This document shows positions 6,836 through 11,669 of a DNA stretch of 17,250 bases, one piece after another. Position 1 is the stretch's first letter, and each line of letters opens with the position of its first letter. The position numbers and the translations under genes are program-made. Below the pieces are notes generated by a model, which saw only the letters and a list, made by a program, of their open reading frames with translations, did no database searches and was not told where the DNA came from. Source of the DNA: a bacterium (GTDB lineage: Bacteria > UBA9089 > UBA9088 > JAGUXG01); contig JASEHO010000017.1 of assembly GCA_030018505.1 (NCBI GenBank), positions 1 to 17,250 of the forward strand, read 5' to 3'.

Positions 6836-7218
6836 TTAACACCTCCTTGAGCAAGATTATTTGCCCTCTTATTTTTCTCTCGGGAAATATGAACAATCTC
6901 TATATTTTCAATCTTTTTACATAACCTTGTTGCCTCTTGATATAGACTTTTTAGGTTAAGGTCTTTCACCCTGTATTCACCACACATCTGTTTTACTAAA
7001 AGCTCACTATCGGAGTATATCTTGATCTGGTTAAAGCCTTCAGCCTTCGAATGCTTGAGAGCTGCAATTAAAGCCTTATATTCAGCAATATTGTTTGTTG
7101 CCTCTCCAATCGGACGAGAAATGGTAAAAAGCTCTTTGGCTTCTTGATACCCAATGGCCCCTATCGCCGCAGGACCAGGGTTCCCAGAACAAGCACCATC
7201 AATGTATATTTCTATCAT
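6820..7218 (-). CDS. Ribonuclease HI family protein
   Basis: The 132-residue protein has the RNase H fold, expected to cut RNA in RNA-DNA hybrids in the cytosol. The first three carboxylates of the active site are present: D7 in YIDGACSGNPGP, E46 in NNIAEYKAL and D70 in IYSDSELL. At the fourth position the usual Asp of the N..AD.LA motif is Asn120 (NKRANNLA). Activity may therefore be altered, or it may persist as in some substituted RNases H. The C-terminal six residues come from a heptamer tract. The ATG at 7218 has no obvious Shine-Dalgarno. The gene follows a zf-RING_7 protein gene, a neighbourhood that I recall from other bacteria. Confidence 0.88.
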   Translation of the reverse strand: MIEIYIDGACSGNPGPAAIGAIGYQEAKELFTISRPIGEATNNIAEYKALIAALKHSKAEGFNQIKIYSDSELLVKQMCGEYRVKDLNLKSLYQEATRLCKKIENIEIVHISREKNKRANNLAQGGVKKSEK

Positions 7219-7247
7219 ATACCAGTTATATACTCAAGCCATGTAAC

Positions 7248-7278
7248 ACTTTACTCATCTGAAGTAACCGAGTAAAGT
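7248..7278. repeat. Perfect 9-bp inverted repeat
   Basis: ACTTTACTC (7248-7256) and GAGTAAAGT (7270-7278) can form a hairpin with a 13-nt loop just upstream of the RNase H-like gene. No T-run follows on the minus strand, so it is not a typical terminator. Confidence 0.6.
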
Positions 7279-7281
7279 TCA

Positions 7282-7375
7282 ATGTAAAATGTAAAATTAG
7301 CAATTAGCATTTCAAAATTATTCCTCTTCTTCAAAAGTTAATTGATAATTGCTCATTGATAATTTTGCAATGAAT
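7282..7375. repeat. Two heptamer tracts in the gap before the zinc-ribbon gene
   Basis: First tract, 7282-7316: ATGTAAA, ATGTAAA, ATTAGCA, ATTAGCA, TTTCAAA. Second tract, 7334-7375: AAAGTTA, ATTGATA, ATTGCTC, ATTGATA, ATTTTGC, AATGAAT. They are separated by 17 bp that do not follow the pattern. Together with the hairpin they account for most of this 194-bp gap. Confidence 0.7.
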
Positions 7376-7412
7376 TCCCTTTTTCTTTACTCCCAGGTAA
7401 ATAGTTACCAAG

Positions 7413-8111
7413 TCATATATACAAAATCCTGAGACAGTTTTCGCACTGGATAATCTTTGCTCCCTCTTTCACCTCGTTCAGAAGTTGGGACCTGATCTTC
7501 ATTGAGCAAGCACCACAAGAATCTCCACTTATCCGGGAAAGAGCAAGGTTATCCTTATTTTTCCTTATCTTTTCGTATAAAGAAAGAAGGCTTTCATCAA
7601 TCTTTTCTGCGGTCTCTCTCCTTTTTTCTTTAAGGTCATTTACCTCTTTTTCTATCTCTTCTGTATCTGCTGATGCCTTTTTCTTTCTTGCGGAAAATTC
7701 TATTAGAACTCCTTCCAAATCTTCCTTTTTTTTGGCCTGGTTCTTTTCTTCCTCTGCAATTTCATCCATGATAAGTAGGATTTCTTCGGTCAAGGTTTCA
7801 ATGCTATTATCTGCTTTCTTAATCTCATGGTCAAGTGCTTCTGCCTCTTTTTGGGTCTTTACCTGATGAAAATGAGCCCTAAATTTTTTTGCTTCCTCTT
7901 CTACTGCTAAAAGCTCCCTTTCTTTGTGCCTGAGCTGTTTCTTCTTTTCTTCTAAATTATTGCTCCCTTTCTCTGATTTTATTCTTATGGTTTCAACCTC
8001 CTTTTCTTTCTCTAAAAGGTTTATAGGAATTGAGACAAGAACCTCTTCTAAATCAGCAACTTGCCCATCTTTCTCTTGAAGCTCAATCAATAATTCTATC
8101 TCTTTCTTCAT
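7413..8111 (-). CDS. Coiled-coil protein with C4 zinc ribbon (zf-RING_7 family)
   Basis: The 232-residue protein is highly charged and helical. Residues 1-185 form a long coiled coil, with the family-type KTQKEAEAL segment near 85-93. A C-terminal zinc ribbon uses C199, C202, C223 and C226 (CGAC ... CENC). This is the domain architecture of the zf-RING_7 family found across bacteria. Its molecular role is unsettled, and nucleic-acid binding has been suggested for related proteins. GAGG lies 7 nt before the ATG. Upstream on the same strand are an SRP-RNA-like hairpin and tRNA-Val, probably in one transcript. Downstream is the RNase H-like gene. Confidence 0.88.
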   Translation of the reverse strand: MKKEIELLIELQEKDGQVADLEEVLVSIPINLLEKEKEVETIRIKSEKGSNNLEEKKKQLRHKERELLAVEEEAKKFRAHFHQVKTQKEAEALDHEIKKADNSIETLTEEILLIMDEIAEEEKNQAKKKEDLEGVLIEFSARKKKASADTEEIEKEVNDLKEKRRETAEKIDESLLSLYEKIRKNKDNLALSRISGDSCGACSMKIRSQLLNEVKEGAKIIQCENCLRILYI

Positions 8112-8122
8112 AGACTGTCCTC

Positions 8123-8147
8123 ACTAAAATGGGCGGAACAGGTTTTG
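8123..8147. repeat. Exact 25-bp copy of the tRNA-Val 3' end and flank
   Basis: Bases 8123-8147 equal 8285-8309 without mismatch. The repeat covers the 3' half of the T arm, the acceptor strand and discriminator of tRNA-Val, plus its 3' flank (ATTTTAGT-type on the minus strand). The copies are 162 bp apart. The distal copy forms the 3' strand of the SRP-like stem. Confidence 0.9.
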
Positions 8148-8243
8148 GCGGCACTTCGGGTCGGCCATTCGCCTCGCTTATTGATGCTCCCACCTGGTCG
8201 CATCGCGAGGCTCTCTTCAAAACCTGCTCTCATTCATTTTAAG
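8123..8243 (-). ncRNA. ffs: SRP-RNA-like hairpin lacking the GNRA tip
   Basis: On the minus strand the outer arms GCAGGTTTTG (8227-8218) and CAAAACCTG (8147-8139) pair, flanked by AAAATG/CATTTT. Inside, GCCTCGC (8211-8205) pairs with GCGAGGC (8177-8171), and GATGC with GCATC, leaving AATAA bulged on the 3' side. The order ACCAGGT / GGGAGCA..AATAAGC resembles domain IV of bacterial SRP RNA. There the usual form is AGGTCCGGAAGGGAGCA followed by a TAAGC-type segment, and the CCGGAA expected between 8192 and 8191 is absent. A GTGCC segment on the 3' strand also fits SRP RNA. It may be a pseudogene, an aberrant SRP RNA, an assembly loss, or another structured RNA. The assignment comes from remembered consensus, not a covariance search. 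Confidence 0.45.
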
Positions 8244-8291
8244 TTTATTCTCCGCCTTTAGTTTTATCTTCTTTTAATATTTCTACTAAAA

Positions 8292-8363
8292 TGGGCGGAA
8301 CAGGTTTTGAACCTGCGACCTTCTGCGTGTGAAGCAGACACTCTCCCACTGAGCTATCCGCCC
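8292..8363 (-). tRNA. tRNA-Val (anticodon CAC)
   Basis: On the minus strand the acceptor GGGCGGA pairs with TCCGCCC, with discriminator A at 8292. The D arm is GCTC...GAGT. The anticodon stem TCTGC/GCAGA closes the loop TTCACAC, giving anticodon CAC. The T arm is GCAGG-TTCAAAA-CCTGT. The length is 72 nt and CCA is not encoded. Confidence 0.96.
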
Positions 8364-8376
8364 TTTGTTTGTTAAA

Positions 8377-8406
8377 AGTTTAGTATAAATCTTGATGATA
8401 TGTCAA
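8377..8406 (-). promoter_or_regulatory. Likely promoter of tRNA-Val and downstream genes, with palindrome
   Basis: A perfect TTGACA lies at 8406-8401 (minus strand), with TAAACT (8382-8377) after 18 nt. The -10 match is only 4 of 6. The -35 lies within an inverted repeat, ATCTTGA (8389-8395) and TCAAGAT (8403-8409), which could be an operator or chance. Confidence 0.45.
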
Positions 8407-8496
8407 GATGTTCTGTATTCTATATACTTAAAAATACACAATCTTTATCCCAATGAAGATCTAAGAGAGTTTCAACAAGCGGCATAAAATAAAGTA

Positions 8497-8525
8497 TTGA
8501 CGCAATATCTCTTTCAAAGTATAAT
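8497..8525 (+). promoter_or_regulatory. Strong promoter of hisS
   Basis: TTGACG (8497-8502), a 17-nt spacer and the consensus TATAAT (8520-8525) predict a start near 8532. The leader is then only about 17 nt and has no room for a T-box or attenuator. Confidence 0.8.
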
Positions 8526-8548
8526 AAAAATGAGAGGTTAAAGAAAAG

Positions 8549-9973
8549 ATGTCTATTCAACAAAGTATTAAGCCTTTGCGTGGATTTCGTGATTATATGC
8601 CTGAAGACCTCCTTGCCAGGGAAAAGATAATCTCTTGCATAAAAAAGGTCTATGAATCATATGGCTTTGCTCCGATGGCCACACCTGGCCTTGAATACAA
8701 AGAAACATTGCTAAGTTCAGGAGGAGAGGAAATAAATAAGCAAATATACTCTTTTATTGATAAAGAGGGAAATGAGGTGGGCTTAAGGTTTGATTTGACA
8801 GTTCCACTCTCGCGCGTTGTTGCTCAATATACAGACTTGCCTATGCCTTTTAAGAGGTATCAGATTCAGCCTGTCTGGAGGTTTGATAAGCCTGACCCGG
8901 GCAGATTTCGGGAATTTATTCAATTTGACATAGATACTGTTGGCGCTAATGAAATGATAGCTGATGTAGAGATTATTCTGGCTATGTATGACTCCCTTAT
9001 TGCCCTTTCCTTAACTAATTTTAGAATAAGGTTTAGCAGCAGGAAGATTCTGAATAGCTTAATCACCTGTGCCGGCATACCTCTCGATAAAAGCCTATCT
9101 ATATTTAAGGTCATTGATAAATTAGAAAAGCAAGGGCTTGAGGCAGTTAAGCAGGAATTGGGGTCTGGACGAATAGATAGTTCAGGGGCTGAAATAAAGG
9201 GGCTTAACCTTGATGAGCTTCAAATCAAAAGGATTATGGATTTTCTCCTGCTTCCTCAGGGGACTCGGGATGAAGCTATAGCCTCAGCAACAGAATTCTT
9301 CAAAGGAGTCCCCAAGTCCGAAGAGGGATTAAGGGAGCTTAAAGAGATAAGCGAATATCTTGATGCCTTTGAGATTCCTAAGGAAAAGGTGGTTATTGAT
9401 TTAAGTATAGCCAGGGGTCTTGATTATTACACAGGCCCTGTCTATGAGGCAATTCTCCTTGAAGCAAGAGAATTCGGGGTTGTTTTGGCAGGGGGCCGTT
9501 ATGACCAATTAATCAAGCGTCCCACAGGTGAAAAGCTACCAGCTACAGGCGCATCAATTGGCATAGACCGCCTTTTTGCCGCATTAAAGAAATGTACGCA
9601 GGTTGAGAGCAAATCCTCGGTAGCGGATGTTCTGGTTACAGTTATGCTCAAGGAGAAAATGGTTGAATATCTAAAGATTAGTCATCGTCTCAGAAAAGAA
9701 GGTATAAATACAGAGCTTTATATCGGCACAGAAAAAAGGATAGGCAAGCAACTTGAGTATGCTGATAGGCATTCAATTCCAATAGCTGTTATAATTGGCT
9801 CCGATGAATTCTCAAATAACCAGATTACCATCAAGGACTTAAGGCTAATCAAGAAAGAAAAGATAGAGACTGTAGAACATGGAGATTACTTAAAAGCGAG
9901 AATAGGTCAAAAAACAGTTCAGAGTGAGAACCTCATAGAAGAGATCAAGCAGTTTCTACAGGAATCCCGGTAG
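8549..9973 (+). CDS. hisS: Histidyl-tRNA synthetase
   Basis: This class II synthetase charges tRNA-His with histidine in the cytosol. The 474 residues include the N-terminal RGFRDYMPE (11-19). Motif 2 spans about 103-131 (FKRYQIQPVWRFDKPDPGRF). The histidine-specific RGLDYYTGPVYE is at 289-300, motif 3 GASIGIDRLFAAL at 334-346, and an anticodon-binding domain at about 360-474. The RxxRPDPGRF..F.QFDIDTVG style of motif 2 resembles the eukaryote/archaea-like HisRS clade more than the common E. coli type. GAGAGG lies 11 nt before the ATG. It is the only complete plus-strand gene and has its own strong promoter. Its 3' end overlaps dsrM by 29 bp in convergent orientation. HisZ is unlikely because the catalytic motifs are complete. 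Confidence 0.95.
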   Translation: MSIQQSIKPLRGFRDYMPEDLLAREKIISCIKKVYESYGFAPMATPGLEYKETLLSSGGEEINKQIYSFIDKEGNEVGLRFDLTVPLSRVVAQYTDLPMPFKRYQIQPVWRFDKPDPGRFREFIQFDIDTVGANEMIADVEIILAMYDSLIALSLTNFRIRFSSRKILNSLITCAGIPLDKSLSIFKVIDKLEKQGLEAVKQELGSGRIDSSGAEIKGLNLDELQIKRIMDFLLLPQGTRDEAIASATEFFKGVPKSEEGLRELKEISEYLDAFEIPKEKVVIDLSIARGLDYYTGPVYEAILLEAREFGVVLAGGRYDQLIKRPTGEKLPATGASIGIDRLFAALKKCTQVESKSSVADVLVTVMLKEKMVEYLKISHRLRKEGINTELYIGTEKRIGKQLEYADRHSIPIAVIIGSDEFSNNQITIKDLRLIKKEKIETVEHGDYLKARIGQKTVQSENLIEEIKQFLQESR

Positions 9974-10934
9974 CCTTCATCTTCTCCCTGAACTCCTCCT
10001 CATACTGTAGATAGCTATGAACCTTTACCGGGTAATCCCAGGGGTTTATATGCCTTTTTATTCTGCTGTTGTTAGCCAGATTCCTTGTGGGTGAAAAGAG
10101 GACGCCGACACTATGGACTACCTTGCTAAAGGGAAGATATGCCAAAAGAAGACTGACTAAAGTAAGGTGGATATAAAAAAGCGATCCTATATTTTGCCCT
10201 GGTCCTGGATTAAAGGAGAGCATTCCCACCATAAATCCCTTTATGCTCGTAACATCTGTCTTAAAGAAATATCTAAGAAGGATGCCAGAGAGAGCTATAC
10301 CTATTATTAGGAAAAGAATAAAATAGTCTGCTGGCAGAGAGATATAGCGTATTTGAGAAAGAAAAACCCTCCGAGAGAGCAGATATATGCCAGATAAAAG
10401 GAGAATGACGCCTGTGAGATAGAGCGTGGGCGACCCAACTTGAAGGAATCCATCAAGACCTTCAATTAAGGAAAGGAAAGGAAGTGTAGGCTCTATAAAA
10501 AGCCTGAGGTGCCGTAAAATCACAATCAACATGGAGTAATGAAAGGCTATTCCACTAAGCCAAAGAATAATAGTAGAGCCTTGAGCCAAATGGTTATCTT
10601 TTAGCTCTGTCTTTGTATTCCGCAGCAGAGAGCGAAAGAAAAATATCTCCAAAGCCATTCTTCCCAAGACTCCTAATCTGTTTGCTGGATTCTCCAGGCT
10701 ATTATGTTTGACCCAGGGAAAAGACTTTTGTTGTCCACCTGTTGTAGGTATGCAAAATGGCACAGGAGATTTTGCCCAGCCTATCACCTTCCAGATAATC
10801 CCAATGGTAAAGATAATGAGCCCAGCATACGGGAGTATTATTCCAAATAAGACTGAAAGATCGAAAACCTCTACGCCAATAAAGGCAATGAATGCCACTA
10901 TTAAAACGCTAAGTAATGACAATAAAACCTTCAT
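9945..10934 (-). CDS. dsrM: DsrM-like membrane cytochrome b (DsrMKJOP electron-transfer complex)
   Basis: DsrM is the heme-b membrane subunit, related to NarI, of the DsrMKJOP or DsrMK complex. That complex links the menaquinone pool to DsrK and the sulfite-reduction partner DsrC. The 329 residues have about six membrane helices (near 4-21, 28-53, 122-143, 168-187, 203-222, 250-272). Candidate heme ligands are H132 and H142 in FHYSMLIVILRH, and H256 and H274. Family-type segments include WAKSPVPFCIPTT (53-65), LPADYF (200-205), FSPTRNLANN (280-289) and NPWDYPVKVH (297-306). GAGGT lies 7 nt before the ATG. Unusually, no dsrK, dsrJ, dsrO or dsrP follows, and the next gene downstream is convergent hisS. 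Another NarI-like function is possible, but the soluble-loop motifs favour DsrM. Confidence 0.85.
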   Translation of the reverse strand: MKVLLSLLSVLIVAFIAFIGVEVFDLSVLFGIILPYAGLIIFTIGIIWKVIGWAKSPVPFCIPTTGGQQKSFPWVKHNSLENPANRLGVLGRMALEIFFFRSLLRNTKTELKDNHLAQGSTIILWLSGIAFHYSMLIVILRHLRLFIEPTLPFLSLIEGLDGFLQVGSPTLYLTGVILLLSGIYLLSRRVFLSQIRYISLPADYFILFLIIGIALSGILLRYFFKTDVTSIKGFMVGMLSFNPGPGQNIGSLFYIHLTLVSLLLAYLPFSKVVHSVGVLFSPTRNLANNSRIKRHINPWDYPVKVHSYLQYEEEFREKMKATGIPVETA

Positions 10935-10948
10935 TTGAATGACCTCAT

Positions 10949-10976
10949 TGTATATTAAAAATTTCTAATATGTCAA
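10949..10976 (-). promoter_or_regulatory. Possible promoter of dsrM
   Basis: TTGACA (10976-10971), a 16-nt spacer and TATACA (10954-10949) lie just before dsrM. The predicted start (about 10942) would fall at the edge of the GAGGT ribosome binding site, leaving a very short leader. Either the start site is slightly upstream or this is not the true promoter. Confidence 0.45.
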
Positions 10977-11045
10977 ATTGAATTTTTCAATAGTTATAGA
11001 CCATAGCACTTATTAACCAAAAGTTCTCAAGTTTTTGTAAAAGGG

Positions 11046-11340
11046 TTCAAGGACTCAAGGATTCGAGGGTTCGAGTGATGGATTCCTGTAACCCCTCAGT
11101 TATCAGTTGAAAAATGTGTTTAAGGAGAAGGGGAAAGGGAGAAAAAGAAAGAATTGGAGAAAATTTCAAAGTATTATAAAGTATTGTTTTTGATAGATGC
11201 TTTCCCCTATTCTCCATAATTCCCCTTTTCTCCTTTTTTACTTTATCTCTATAATTCACTATCTTTTTATCCACCGAGTAACTGAGGCATTACGGATTCC
11301 TTATGATTTTACTTGATCCCTTGACCCCTTGAATCCTTAT
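11046..11340. repeat. About 295-bp imperfect inverted-repeat element
   Basis: This lies in the 735-bp gap between dsrM and the surface-protein gene. The outer arms are octamer runs: CAAGGACT, CAAGGATT, CGAGGGTT on the left, and TTGATCCC, TTGACCCC, TTGAATCC on the right (11313-11336). Next inside, 11080-11102 is an imperfect inverse of 11279-11300, sharing CCTCAGTTA/TAACTGAGG and GGATTCC/GGATTCC-type ends. Further in, AAGGAGAAGGGGAA (from about 11122) faces TTCCCCTTTTCTCCTT (from about 11219). A 75-codon minus-strand frame inside (11047-11274) is a by-product. The element could be a MITE or a long cruciform-forming repeat. Confidence 0.65.
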
Positions 11341-11356
11341 GTTTGTTTTATGGGAA

Positions 11357-11399
11357 CTTTTGACTAATACCTGCTATAAAAGGTATCAAAAGTCAAAAG
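11357..11399. repeat. Hairpin with two perfect stems
   Basis: CTTTTGACT (11357-11365) pairs with AGTCAAAAG (11391-11399), and ATACCT (11367-11372) pairs with AGGTAT (11381-11386). The terminal loop is 8 nt. It directly abuts the candidate RNA to its right. Confidence 0.75.
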
Positions 11400-11565
11400 G
11401 GGGAGAGGTCTATAACATCAGCTGTAGTTCTTGAGTTGATGCTCGGCTAGCTACCCCCAAATTAGGCCTTGAAGGTCGCCTACTGACCAGGCCAGAGATG
11501 TGTCGAAGCAAAAGAATAGGGCAAGGCTGTTCTATCATAGATAGGATTGCGGGTCATAGAAGCCA
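11395..11565 (-). ncRNA. Candidate multibranched structured RNA, unknown family
   Basis: This segment is non-coding and richer in nested complementarity than its surroundings. On the minus strand TCTATGAC (11560-11553) can close against GTTATAGA (11416-11409) with one G-U wobble. On the plus strand the same position is an A-C mismatch, which favours minus-strand transcription. Inside are GCAA/TTGC with CTATC/GATAG, and GGCC-GGTC/GACC-GGCC (11493-11490, 11488-11485, 11477-11474, 11468-11465). GCATCA-type (11441-11436) pairs with TGATGT (11420-11415). A GGGGG/CCCCC stem (11458-11454, 11403-11399) is followed by TTTT, like a weak terminator. Not all helices can coexist. I do not recognise it as RNase P, 6S, tmRNA or a common riboswitch. 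Confidence 0.35.
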
Positions 11566-11669
11566 GAGATAAAGAGAATGGGAAAAAAAGAGATTTTTGA
11601 ATATTTAGGTTTAGATTTTTGCCAAAGTTGAGTATCTTCATTACAATCTCAATTTATTCTTGGCATGCA
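11566..11669. other. Spacer without recognisable feature
   Basis: A/T-rich sequence lies between the candidate RNA and the stop codon of the surface-protein gene. TTGGCA on the minus strand (about 11631-11626) could be a -35 box, but no convincing -10 follows. No gene or repeat is seen. Confidence 0.4.

Noticed and set aside
8403..8548. T-box or attenuator in front of hisS
   Set aside because: The consensus promoter at 8497-8525 leaves only about 17 nt of leader, and no T-box core sequence is seen.
11047..11274. A 75-codon minus-strand ORF
   Set aside because: It lies wholly within the inverted-repeat element and its sequence is a translation of repeat words. No credible ribosome binding site or family match.
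11395..11565. RNase P RNA, tmRNA, 6S RNA or cobalamin riboswitch
   Set aside because: None of the conserved blocks that I know for these RNAs (for example GAGGAAAGTCC for RNase P) can be found on either strand.
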